A DNA stretch of 11,784 bases from Treponema sp. (GCA_031266095.1 JAISBR010000147.1:1-11784); one strand, 5' to 3'; positions 1 to 7,285 are shown, counted from the stretch's first letter. Program-made: numbers and translations. Notes: generated from the letters alone by a model not told the origin.

Positions 1-158
1 GGCACAGCAAGGCCTGAGTCAATCTTGTCCGTATTGCAGCGGGCGAGGCTTATCTGTTTCAACTCGTAAGTGTTGGCTATGACCACCTCCTTCACCAGAT
101 GCCCGAACAGCCGGGCAAAGGAGCAGGTAGTATCCTCTTCCCGGGTACTAGCGAAAGA
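1..158 (-). pseudogene. IS110-family transposase fragment (degraded, runs off left edge)
   Basis: Reading the minus strand from about 158 down to 3 gives an open frame with VVIANTYELK, then ISLARC, then NTDKIDSGLA. This matches the conserved block of IS110/IS1111 DEDD transposases, where a V-x-ANP-x-x-x-K segment precedes (K)TDKIDA, which holds the third and fourth catalytic acids. Both of those Asp residues are present. The upstream block normally reading EST(G) with the catalytic Glu reads FASTREED here, so that Glu appears replaced by Ala. No N-terminal block with the first catalytic Asp is found upstream before ctp begins. The rest would lie left of the window. I read it as an inactive remnant; recognition rests on about 50 residues, so confidence is moderate. 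Confidence 0.55.
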
Positions 159-166
159 CCGTATTT

Positions 167-196
167 TTGACAATAATAAAAGTATACCGGATTCTT
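167..196 (+). promoter_or_regulatory. Possible ctp promoter (good -35, weak -10)
   Basis: A perfect TTGACA at 167-172 lies 52 nt upstream of the ctp start. The box at the right distance, about 190-196 (GATTCT or ATTCTT), is a poor -10. TATACC at 183-188 is too close. The -35 is seen; the promoter as a whole is inferred and weak. Confidence 0.3.
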
Positions 197-224
197 TTGA
201 AGCCCGGTTGGTAAGGAGATGATT

Positions 225-1757
225 ATGAATGAACCCGGATTCAGCGCTGATAACAGACGCTCGAAATTGTCCTTTCACTGGGTCTGGATCGCCGCCAGCG
301 CGGTGCTTTGTATTGTCTTTGCCCTCGCGCTGGTCCCCGGAGCGGCGGCCCAGGGTAACAGCGAAAGGCCGCCTTCAGTCCCCGGACAGAGTACTAATAC
401 TCAAAACAGCCGCAGATATACATCCACTATTCAAAATGTGTTTGACTTTATCCAGCGCCACTATGTGGAAGAGGTGGACCCCAAGCTGATCTTTGAGGGC
501 GCCATGACCGGCATGCTCGACGCTCTGGGGGATCCTTACTCCAGTTTTCTGCCGGAATCCGAAATGACCGATTTGAATGATACCACCCAGGGGAGTTTCG
601 GCGGAGTGGGATTGTATATTTCCAAGCCCCTTGGTGATGGGGCCAACGGCAGGTCCAATTATATAGAGGTGGCCTCCCCTATCGAGGATACCCCCGGCTG
701 GCGGGCGGGGATCAACCCCGGGGATCTCATCATTGAAGTGGACGATCAATCCACCGACATCCTCACCCAGGATGAGGTGGTGGCCCGGCTCAGGGGAACG
801 CCGGGGGTGGATGTTAAGCTCCTGATACGGCGGGGGGAAAAACTGGAATTCCCCGTTACGTTAACCAGGGCCATTATTGAGGTGCCTACCGCCAAACATA
901 CCATGATAGGCGACACGGGTTACCTCAAGCTGCTTACTTTTACACCTATGACAGCGACCCGGGCCAGGGAGGCCATTAGCGACTTCAAGGCGGCAAATTA
1001 TAAGAGCATGATCCTGGATTTGCGGAACAACTACGGCGGGCTTCTCAACTCGGCGGTAGATATCAGCGGCCTCTTCCTTGACGGCGGGATGGTGGTAAGT
1101 ACCAAATCGAGAATCCCCTCGGAGAATCATGTATTCAACGCCCAGCAGGCCGCGCAGGTTCCCATGGATATTCCGGTTATCGTGCTCATCAACAGAGGTT
1201 CCGCTTCGGCCTCGGAGATTGTGGCCGGTGCCCTCAAAGACCGGGGCCGGGCCTACCTGGTAGGGGAAAAATCCTACGGCAAAGGCTCGGTGCAGCAGGT
1301 CTACAATCTGGACAATGTGGGCTTCAAAATCACCACGGCCCGCTACTATACTCCCAGCGATGTGAATATCGACAAGGTCGGTATACCTCCGGACCGTGAG
1401 GTTAAATTCCCGGAGTTTACCGAGGCGGATGCGGAGAAGCTCAACGAGCTTATCAATGCCAATAAAATCCCCGATTTTATTAAGGAAAATCCCCGGCCAA
1501 GCACCGCCCAGATTGACGCTTTTGCCCGCAGCCTGGAAAGGGATTATACAATGGATCTTTCGCTGGTCAGGCGGCTGATCAGGAACGAACTGAACCGGAC
1601 CAGTATCGCCCCGGTCTATGATCTGGAATATGATGTCCAACTGCGGGAGGCGGTGAACATCTTACGAAACGGGAGCTATCGCGGTCTGATGCAGACCACC
1701 AAGACCCTCAAAGCCCTGCAGGATGAAGTTCGTGAGGATCTGCCTTTGGCCTCCTAG
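225..1757 (+). CDS. ctp: C-terminal processing peptidase (S41 family, CtpA-like)
   Basis: Serine protease that trims or degrades envelope proteins from their C-termini; it should act outside the cytoplasmic membrane. From the 225 start (510 residues) there is an N-terminal hydrophobic segment at about 18-38 ending in GAAAQ, which looks like a signal peptide or anchor. A PDZ domain follows at about 123-216 (GGVGLYIS ... RAGINPGDLI), then the S41 catalytic domain at about 228-395. The nucleophile is the middle Ser of GSASASE (Ser328) and the general base is the Lys of SYGKGSVQQ (Lys353). The 25-residue spacing equals that of E. coli Prc Ser430/Lys455. A helical C-terminal region of about 110 residues follows. 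An ATG at 219 also opens this frame, but AAGGAG at 213-218 would touch it directly, whereas ATG 225 has ideal 6-nt spacing, so I chose 225. The family call is secure; substrates cannot be read from sequence. Confidence 0.95.
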   Translation: MNEPGFSADNRRSKLSFHWVWIAASAVLCIVFALALVPGAAAQGNSERPPSVPGQSTNTQNSRRYTSTIQNVFDFIQRHYVEEVDPKLIFEGAMTGMLDALGDPYSSFLPESEMTDLNDTTQGSFGGVGLYISKPLGDGANGRSNYIEVASPIEDTPGWRAGINPGDLIIEVDDQSTDILTQDEVVARLRGTPGVDVKLLIRRGEKLEFPVTLTRAIIEVPTAKHTMIGDTGYLKLLTFTPMTATRAREAISDFKAANYKSMILDLRNNYGGLLNSAVDISGLFLDGGMVVSTKSRIPSENHVFNAQQAAQVPMDIPVIVLINRGSASASEIVAGALKDRGRAYLVGEKSYGKGSVQQVYNLDNVGFKITTARYYTPSDVNIDKVGIPPDREVKFPEFTEADAEKLNELINANKIPDFIKENPRPSTAQIDAFARSLERDYTMDLSLVRRLIRNELNRTSIAPVYDLEYDVQLREAVNILRNGSYRGLMQTTKTLKALQDEVREDLPLAS

Positions 1758-1828
1758 GAGTTTGTTGTACTTCGTGCATAAAATCTCTAAAAATCGACAT
1801 TCAGGCGATTTTTTACCCTGCAAACTCC
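1757..1828. repeat. Hairpin repeat element, copy 1 (72 bp, with internal terminator)
   Basis: Begins on the last base of the ctp stop codon and is bounded by an 8-bp inverted repeat, GGAGTTTG (1757-1764) and CAAACTCC (1821-1828). Its first 28 nt match, inverted, 24 of 28 positions of 7786-7813 behind the ssb gene. Both copies lie directly after a stop codon and both end in inverted GGAG...CTCC, so this looks like an interspersed REP- or MITE-type element of the genome. Only two copies are visible in this window. Confidence 0.6.
1789..1814 (+). terminator. Intrinsic terminator-like hairpin after ctp
   Basis: AAAAATCG (1789-1796) pairs perfectly with CGATTTTT (1806-1813) around a 9-nt loop, and a T-run closes at 1814. 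The A-run on the other side makes it potentially bidirectional. The stem is AU-rich, so strength is uncertain. It sits inside the repeat element. Confidence 0.5.
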
Positions 1829-1901
1829 GTCGAACCGAAGGTTTACGGGAGCCCATTAATCGGGGGGAGCGCGGTAAAGGTCTGTTTTCCGTTTTGCGAT
1901 C

Positions 1902-2792
1902 ATGAAGCGTTTTATTCTGAACAAGGCGCCGGACAGGAACGGCCTCGTCCGGCTGGAAGGCGCCGATTATCACTATCTGGTCCGGGTACGCCGTCTGGCG
2001 GTTGGAGAATATTTCCCCGCAGTGCTTCCCTCGGGGGCTGAGACCCTGATTCGGGTCCGCTCTATTGAGGGCGGCGTGCTGACCGGAGACATCAGCCCGG
2101 GGGATTTCACGCAGGGGGGGCTTTCAGCCGCGGACACGGAGGCCGGCGCGCCCTCCTTTGCGCCTGTCTGCGGGATACATTCGGAAACAGTTCCCATTAT
2201 CCTGTTTCAAGCCCTGCCCAAAGGTGAGAAGATGGACATCATTGTCCGTCAGGCCGCAGAAGGCGCTCTTACCGGGATAGTGCCCTTCATATCCGAATTT
2301 TCCATCCCAAAGATAAAGGGGAATAAGAAGAACGGAGACGGGCGGTATACGACAGGGGATTCGGGAGCGAACAGGCTTTCCCGTTGGGAGCGGATCATCA
2401 AAGAGGCCCGGCAGCAAAGCGGTTCCCCGGTTGCCACGGCCATCAGGCCGCCGGTGGAAATAGACGGGCTTTTTGCATATTGGGAAGAGCTTAAACAGAA
2501 CCGGCCAAAAATAGCGGGGCTTCTGTTTCATCATCTGCCCCTTGCGCGGGCCAGCCTCCATGGTTATCTTGATAGTAATCCTGAAATGGTGGCGCTGGCC
2601 ATTGGGCCTGAAGGGGGATTTTCATCCGCCGAAGTGTCCCGCTTTTTAGCGGCCGGCTTTAAGGCCCTGACTATCGGGAACACGATTCTGCGGACAGAGA
2701 CTGCCGCGCTCTATGCGGCGGCGGCGGTACGTATCATTTCATTGGAGAGAAATTCGTGGGAGATAAAAATCAACCAAACCGGGAACGGGTAA
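1902..2792 (+). CDS. rsmE: 16S rRNA (uracil(1498)-N(3))-methyltransferase RsmE
   Basis: SAM-dependent methylation of N3 of U1498 in 16S rRNA, at the decoding site. The protein has the RsmE order: an N-terminal PUA-like domain (residues 1-70, opening MKRFILN with HYLVRVRRL) and a C-terminal SPOUT domain with the trefoil-knot SAM-binding motifs AIGPEGGFS (233-241) and GNTILRTETA (259-268). At 296 residues it exceeds the usual roughly 240-250. The extra length seems to lie in two low-complexity insertions, about 70-95 and 136-158. There is no good Shine-Dalgarno (the nearest AAAGG is over 20 nt away), and ATG overlaps a TGA as ATGA at 1902-1905. The 3' end overlaps the next gene by 37 nt, so the two are probably co-transcribed and translationally coupled. 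Confidence 0.93.
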   Translation: MKRFILNKAPDRNGLVRLEGADYHYLVRVRRLAVGEYFPAVLPSGAETLIRVRSIEGGVLTGDISPGDFTQGGLSAADTEAGAPSFAPVCGIHSETVPIILFQALPKGEKMDIIVRQAAEGALTGIVPFISEFSIPKIKGNKKNGDGRYTTGDSGANRLSRWERIIKEARQQSGSPVATAIRPPVEIDGLFAYWEELKQNRPKIAGLLFHHLPLARASLHGYLDSNPEMVALAIGPEGGFSSAEVSRFLAAGFKALTIGNTILRTETAALYAAAAVRIISLERNSWEIKINQTGNG

Positions 2793-3511
2793 ATTTACTT
2801 ACGGTACCCGTCGATATTGTCGCATCGGAGCAGCTTGAACCCCTCGTACGGGAATTACTGGATCAGGGAAAAGAACAGAACATCATCCTCCTTTCCCTCT
2901 GGGATCTACTCCGGGCCAGGAGGAGCGGGGAATACCGTAACTATGTGCGGAAGGCCGCCCTCGTTATTCCCATCTCAAGAAGCATTATCGGGGGTATCCG
3001 TTTTCTTACCGGCAAAAAGGCAACGCGCTATATGCCTTTTGACTTTGTGGTGCAGCTCCTCACTATTCTTGAGAGCCGCGAATTTTCAGCGTACCTTTTG
3101 GGCGGTAAAAAGAAGATTATCTTGAAGGCCAATAAAAACATCCGCCAGACCTTTCCCCGACTGCGGGTTGTAGGCCGTTTCCCCGGCTTTTTTAAACGCC
3201 AGGAAGAAGCCGCTATTATTGAAGCCATCCACAAAGCCTCGCCCACACTGCTGCTTGTCGGTAAAGGCGTCCGGGGCGAAGAACACTGGATCGCCAGAAA
3301 CAGCGCCCGGCTCGGCGGTGTCATGCGGCTCTGGTGCAGCGACCTCTTCGACGTATTCGCCGAACGGAAAAAACACCCCTCACGGGCGAGTTTCGACCAT
3401 GGCCTTGAATGGATCGGATTCTGTTTCCGGAATCCATTCCGATTTTTTAGAGTCTTCGCTTACATATACTACAATCTATTGCTGCTTATCTACAAACTCT
3501 TTGTTAAATGA
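2756..3511 (+). CDS. WecG/TagA/CpsF-like glycosyltransferase, divergent active site
   Basis: The overall pattern is that of the WecG/TagA/CpsF (GT26) family, which transfers N-acetylhexosaminuronic acid, N-acetylmannosamine or similar sugars onto lipid-linked intermediates at the inner face of the membrane. Visible landmarks are VNLLTVPVD (12-20), LLGGKKK (114-120), FPRLRVVGRFPGFF (133-146) and GLEWIGFCFRNPFRFFRV (216-233), with a hydrophobic tail at 234-250 that could bind membrane. The family's catalytic Asp normally lies in a PDG-x-G block; the aligned stretch here is IPISRSIIGG (71-80), without Asp. The usual G-x-PKQE-x-W is GKGVRGEEHW, with Glu for Gln. Chemistry may therefore differ or be lost. 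The start is GTG with GGAG at 2744-2747, 8 nt away, inside the rsmE end. The fold call is fairly sure; activity and substrate are unknown. Confidence 0.78.
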   Translation: MGDKNQPNRERVNLLTVPVDIVASEQLEPLVRELLDQGKEQNIILLSLWDLLRARRSGEYRNYVRKAALVIPISRSIIGGIRFLTGKKATRYMPFDFVVQLLTILESREFSAYLLGGKKKIILKANKNIRQTFPRLRVVGRFPGFFKRQEEAAIIEAIHKASPTLLLVGKGVRGEEHWIARNSARLGGVMRLWCSDLFDVFAERKKHPSRASFDHGLEWIGFCFRNPFRFFRVFAYIYYNLLLLIYKLFVK

Positions 3512-3524
3512 GCGGCGCTGTTTT

Positions 3525-4565
3525 TCATTCCGGCTGCGGATCTTTGTTTCGGTTGAAAAAACCAATTTTGTAACCGATTCCAAACGAAAGAACCCATCGC
3601 TGCCATTCCGCTTTACGATTAGTAGTTTGTGTTTTAACAGTGCCAAGGTTATACATGAAATCAACGTCTACAAAGAAAGCGCCCATATCACCGCCCTTGA
3701 CGCCAAACTGGAATCCTCCGCCGAGCATGATAGGAGAGTATTCCCTCACCATGGTTCCGGTAAACATGGGGACGTCAATACCGGCATAAGGCTCAAGCAT
3801 GAAATGTTTGGCGGGCTTGATGGGGAATTTTAAATCCAGTCCAACGGTTGGGATAAAAGTCGGTTCTTCAGGATCGCCAAAGAGCAATTTCACATCAGCC
3901 TCAGCGGACATCCAATTCAAAAACTGGTATTCCAAGCCAATATTTCCGGCGATCATAGGTATTGTCGCGCGGGCGTTTTCCGGGCTTAAGGTTTCCCAAC
4001 TCTCATCTGCTTTCGCACGCTGTCCATTGTTTGCGGTATCACTCACGTCAGCCTGATAATTTGAAATGGTATAATCAACAGAGCCGCGGACATACAACCA
4101 TTTATTACGCCAATGATCAACATCAACAACCGCTGTTAATTTTGTTAATGGGACATTTGCCATGGCTTGATACAGCAGATATAGATTAAATTCGTACATC
4201 TCTTCCACTTCGGTAAATGGAAAATTAAACATAACGACTTCGCTATCGTTCGCCGCTTCCAACAATCTAAGTTCCAATACATTTTGTTTTTCATCAGGCG
4301 GCGCCGGTTCTTCTGTTCCGTCGTCATACAGGATCATATTTGGCTTGACTTCAAGTCTAAGAATATAATCTGACTCCCTTACATTTTCTGTCGTTGTGTA
4401 TCCGGCGGCAATGGTTTCCATTTCAAAATTCTCTTTAAAGAAAGTCTGCTCTGTAGCAGTACCCCCCGTCGGCATTGGGATATGGATAACAGTGTCACCC
4501 CGTGTTTGAGCATAACTGAAACTTATTACACCCAACAAAAATATCGAGACTAGGATTTTTTTCAT
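3525..4565 (-). CDS. Exported protein, probable outer-membrane beta-barrel
   Basis: 346 residues. Starts with a classic signal peptide (MKKILVSIFLLGVISFSYA, cleavage likely after Ala19). Residues about 20-150 form a mixed acidic region. From about 165 onward there are alternating, aromatic-bounded strands (KWLYVRGSVDYTIS, GNIGLEYQFLNWMSAEADVKLLF, FMLEPYAGIDVPMF) and near the end RWVLSFGIGYKIGFF, typical of a beta-barrel in the outer membrane. I do not recognise the family; spirochaetes carry many such lineage-specific surface proteins. It starts 5 nt after the stop of the upstream membrane protein, whose AGGTAA end also offers a weak ribosome site. Its 3' end faces the glycosyltransferase with a 13-nt gap and no clear terminator. 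Base composition is visibly lower in GC than neighbours (21 of 60 in 4141-4200). Confidence 0.78.
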   Translation of the reverse strand: MKKILVSIFLLGVISFSYAQTRGDTVIHIPMPTGGTATEQTFFKENFEMETIAAGYTTTENVRESDYILRLEVKPNMILYDDGTEEPAPPDEKQNVLELRLLEAANDSEVVMFNFPFTEVEEMYEFNLYLLYQAMANVPLTKLTAVVDVDHWRNKWLYVRGSVDYTISNYQADVSDTANNGQRAKADESWETLSPENARATIPMIAGNIGLEYQFLNWMSAEADVKLLFGDPEEPTFIPTVGLDLKFPIKPAKHFMLEPYAGIDVPMFTGTMVREYSPIMLGGGFQFGVKGGDMGAFFVDVDFMYNLGTVKTQTTNRKAEWQRWVLSFGIGYKIGFFNRNKDPQPE

Positions 4566-4570
4566 TCTTC

Positions 4571-4876
4571 TTACCTGCCGTTACCTTGATCTCTGTAAAG
4601 CTTTCCTTCATCCGAAAGCCTGTCACTTTTTCTTTTCCGCCTTCTAAGCATCGTACTCAGATGATACGCGCTCATGAACAATGTCAGCGCAAATGAGGAA
4701 ATAGCGAAACCTATCAGCAGGTAGGAACTTTGTTGAAACGACTGAAAATAGGGCATCATACCAAGTGACAGAAACAATACGTTGATGGAGGCGATACAAT
4801 ACAAAACAATTAATATAAAAATAACCTTCGATACATGACTCTTACTCATCCAGAACTCTTTGAACTTGTGCGCCAT
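4571..4876 (-). CDS. Small two-helix membrane protein, unknown
   Basis: 101 residues with two clear hydrophobic segments, about 17-38 (VIFILIVLYCIASINVLFLS) and 50-72 (SYLLIGFAISSFALTLFMSA), then a strongly basic stretch RRRKRK at about 79-84 that should face the cytoplasm. No catalytic motif is visible and I do not recognise the family. The start is supported by AAGGAG (complement of 4885-4890) 8 nt upstream, and by a strong promoter about 65 nt upstream. It leads a two-gene unit with the exported barrel protein, so a role in the envelope is plausible but unproven. Confidence 0.75.
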   Translation of the reverse strand: MAHKFKEFWMSKSHVSKVIFILIVLYCIASINVLFLSLGMMPYFQSFQQSSYLLIGFAISSFALTLFMSAYHLSTMLRRRKRKSDRLSDEGKLYRDQGNGR

Positions 4877-4940
4877 AATGGGTTCTCCTTACTTTCTCTT
4901 TTTAGATTCAATTTATATTCAATATAATAATATCGACATA

Positions 4941-4969
4941 ATTATACCGCGTAATTTGATTTTCGTCAA
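4941..4969 (-). promoter_or_regulatory. Strong sigma70-type promoter for the 4876-3525 unit
   Basis: On the minus strand TTGACG (complement of 4964-4969) is followed, after exactly 17 nt, by TATAAT (complement of 4941-4946): 5 of 6 and 6 of 6 consensus positions. Predicted start of transcription is near 4934, giving an AT-rich leader of about 58 nt before the membrane-protein gene. Confidence 0.75.
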
Positions 4970-5062
4970 GCGTTCGGATTTCGGATTTTGCGCTGTTTTC
5001 TCTTGTTTTCGATAAAACGGGTCTTTTTACTAAAATTACGGTACATTTAACCAGAAATTCCC

Positions 5063-5100
5063 CAAAACCATGCGCGGGAACGCATAATGAATTGGTTTTG
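5063..5100 (+). other. Interrupted inverted repeat upstream of the 648-residue protein
   Basis: CAAAACC (5063-5069) pairs with GGTTTTG (5094-5100), and inside it ATGCG (5070-5074) pairs with CGCAT (5081-5085) around CGGGAA, leaving an 8-nt one-sided bulge. It lies about 50 nt ahead of a start codon that lacks a Shine-Dalgarno. It could be an operator or leader structure; no T-run follows, so it is not a normal terminator. Confidence 0.4.
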
Positions 5101-5151
5101 AGAAGGCTCTGATGACTTCACTTTTCCACCGAATCTGCCAATAATTGTAGT

Positions 5152-7098
5152 ATGTCTCAGTCTTTAGATTTGTATGTTATCTTACGGAGATATGCCCTTA
5201 AGCATGAATCGCCCGTCATAAATATCAATAATTTTATAAGATTCCTTGAAAATTATGCCGCTACGAGGGTCCAGGAACAGCCTGAATGGGAAAGATGGGC
5301 CAATGATACGGAAGCAAGATTCTGGACTACACTTTCAGTGCTGGTGGAAAATGAAAAGTGCGCCCTTCTGGCGGATGCCGGCGAGGATCAGCTTTATATG
5401 CCATTTTACTGCATGGAGAAGCTCAGGGAAATCTACCAGAACAGTGAAATCATGGCGGACAGGCCTTTCCCCGATGAAGAATACCTCAAGATAGTCCTTC
5501 CCGAAGGGCAGTTTTGGCCGGTCAATCTGGATGCCGATATGGGGTCCTTTTTTGAAGAGTCCGATACGAGCGCCGAGTCGCCGGGAGGCGGCGTGGCGAT
5601 AGAGGTCCCGGTGGCATCCCATTTGGGCAGACTTGTCAAAATAATCTTCCCTGTCCCCTTCGGTTCCGCCCTGGTGCCTTCCCTGCTTATTCCCCACCGG
5701 CTGCTGGAAGCCTCTTTCCTGAAGCTGCGCGGGTATCTGCAAAGTCATGGTAACAAGGTGTATATCCTGCACAAACTTGATCCTTATCTTCCGGGCAGGG
5801 AAAAACCCATCCGGGATATGCTTGATCAACTGCTGCTGCGCCCTGCCGAGTGCAAGCGGAACCTTGAAAGTTCAGGGGACTTTTCCACCCTTTTCTGGAG
5901 TTATTTCTGTTCCCTCGTAAAGACGGATATTGAAAAGAAGGAAGATCTGCTCGCCGAGGATCTGGCGGCTATTCAGGCTGCCTTTATTATTGAAGCCTGC
6001 AATTCCTTTTACAAGGAAAGAGAAGCCTTCAAGAAGGAAAAGGAATTAGCCCTGCGGAACCTGGACCAGCGTATGGACCAGCCTCCTTTTTATTACACTC
6101 TGGACGAGATCATCAGATTCTCCAATGACAAGGGTATTTCCCTGCTGGAAACCTACTCTAACCAGGACCTTGAGGAGCACATCAAAAAAAGAACCACTGA
6201 AAGTAAAAGCAATGAACTGCCCGAATGGCTCATCGTACAGGGCAGGGACAGCAAGCGCTGGTATATCAAAAAGAACAAGTACCTTCCCGTCTGTACCAGG
6301 ATGCTGCTTGACTGCCGGCCCCATATCAGGAAGGGGATCATCGATCGCTGGGTATATGTACTGAAAGAATTCCGTAAAGAATCGGCCATGGAAAAGGACG
6401 AGGACTTTGAAAAACTGTTGGCCGCCCACACGATGAATTTTGACCCCATGCTGATGATTCTGCTGGAAGATCCCAAACTGCCCCTGGTTTATTCGGAGCT
6501 GGAACATTCCCATACGAATATTCCGGCGGCTTCACGGTTCGTCAAGGATGGCCGATTGCTCCCCCTGAGCATACTGTACGCTTTCCGCCGGAAAGATATG
6601 TTCCTTGACGCAAAGTTTTTGCTGCCCATCTGGTATTCTATACCTATTCTGGTCCGTATCATCGCTTTTTTCAAAAACAGGGGCAGGAAAAAGCAGCGCG
6701 GCGGACAGGCTGCGGACAGCGCCAACACGTCCCTTGAAGGCACGGAGCAAGAAAAGCGGGCAATGCAAAGCACCGCCCAGGGCCTGGAGGCCGGCCTGCT
6801 CCCCCCGGGCTTTACCAGGGATAACTACCTGTCTGAGCTTGAAGACCGGTGGAGCAGAGTCCTTGACAAGCAGTCCCGCCAGGCCCTTGTCAGCGATGTA
6901 CAGGCATTGCTGCGGGATAATCTGCGTTATACCGTCAAGATTTACAAAACAAAACAGCTGTCCCAGGAAAGCCTGGGTGAAATGGCCGATACCATGATCT
7001 CCAACACCCCCGCCTTACAACGGCTTGGCAGCAGACAGACCCTCCGGCTCTATATGCAATTATACATGATAAAACTGCTGATTAACTCCAAACTCTGA
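5152..7098 (+). CDS. Conserved-looking protein of unknown function (648 residues)
   Basis: I do not recognise this protein. It appears cytoplasmic and mostly helical: no signal peptide and charged amphipathic stretches throughout, notably a Lys/Glu-rich helix at about 285-310 (YKEREAFKKEKELALRNL). One hydrophobic segment occurs at 489-507 (LLPIWYSIPILVRIIAFF), followed at once by a basic cluster (KNRGRKKQRGG) and a polar linker of about 30 residues, then a helical C-terminal domain. The segment plus basic flank could be a membrane dip or tail anchor. Codon use matches the neighbouring housekeeping genes, supporting a real resident gene. An in-frame stop at 5113-5115 limits the start; ATG 5152 is the first in-frame candidate but has no Shine-Dalgarno. 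It stands alone between a divergent unit and ssb, with a terminator-like hairpin after it. Confidence 0.88.
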   Translation: MSQSLDLYVILRRYALKHESPVININNFIRFLENYAATRVQEQPEWERWANDTEARFWTTLSVLVENEKCALLADAGEDQLYMPFYCMEKLREIYQNSEIMADRPFPDEEYLKIVLPEGQFWPVNLDADMGSFFEESDTSAESPGGGVAIEVPVASHLGRLVKIIFPVPFGSALVPSLLIPHRLLEASFLKLRGYLQSHGNKVYILHKLDPYLPGREKPIRDMLDQLLLRPAECKRNLESSGDFSTLFWSYFCSLVKTDIEKKEDLLAEDLAAIQAAFIIEACNSFYKEREAFKKEKELALRNLDQRMDQPPFYYTLDEIIRFSNDKGISLLETYSNQDLEEHIKKRTTESKSNELPEWLIVQGRDSKRWYIKKNKYLPVCTRMLLDCRPHIRKGIIDRWVYVLKEFRKESAMEKDEDFEKLLAAHTMNFDPMLMILLEDPKLPLVYSELEHSHTNIPAASRFVKDGRLLPLSILYAFRRKDMFLDAKFLLPIWYSIPILVRIIAFFKNRGRKKQRGGQAADSANTSLEGTEQEKRAMQSTAQGLEAGLLPPGFTRDNYLSELEDRWSRVLDKQSRQALVSDVQALLRDNLRYTVKIYKTKQLSQESLGEMADTMISNTPALQRLGSRQTLRLYMQLYMIKLLINSKL

Positions 7099-7126
7099 GA
7101 ACCCGCCGGCGGATTTTGAAACAACC

Positions 7127-7152
7127 TCAGCTTCGTATTCGCTGAATTTTTT
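7127..7152 (+). terminator. Probable intrinsic terminator after the 648-residue protein
   Basis: TCAGC (7127-7131) pairs with GCTGA (7141-7145) around a 9-nt loop, then a run of six T at 7147-7152. An outer pair AACCT (7124-7128) and AGGTT (7154-7158) offers a competing fold. The stem is short, so strength is uncertain. Confidence 0.5.
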
Positions 7153-7210
7153 CAGGTTTTTCACAATTCACTAAAGCGCCGCGCATCCCCATGCCATATA
7201 TACGGTACAT

Positions 7211-7261
7211 TCATGGAAATTCAACACTGGAAATCCATGACCGGCGGTTTTGTGCCGCCGG
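7211..7261 (+). promoter_or_regulatory. Two abutting hairpins in the ssb leader
   Basis: Hairpin A: TCATGGA (7211-7217) with TCCATGA (7234-7240), plus an inner TTC/GAA pair. Hairpin B: CCGGCGG (7241-7247) with CCGCCGG (7255-7261), loop TTTTGTG. B starts on the base after A ends and stops 12 nt before the ribosome site. No T-run follows B. A role in translation control is inferred only. Confidence 0.45.
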
Positions 7262-7285
7262 AACATTATTTCAGAGGAAGCTGTT

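Noticed and set aside
219..224. ATG 219 as the ctp start
   Set aside because: It directly abuts AAGGAG with no spacer, whereas ATG 225 is spaced 6 nt from it.
7103..7112. CCGCCGGCGG palindrome just after the 648-residue protein
   Set aside because: A 10-nt palindrome with no loop cannot form a useful RNA hairpin on its own; likely chance in GC-rich sequence.
7250..7285. GTG 7250 as the ssb start
   Set aside because: Falls in the loop of leader hairpin B and adds residues unlike any SSB N-terminus; ATG 7286 has a proper ribosome site.
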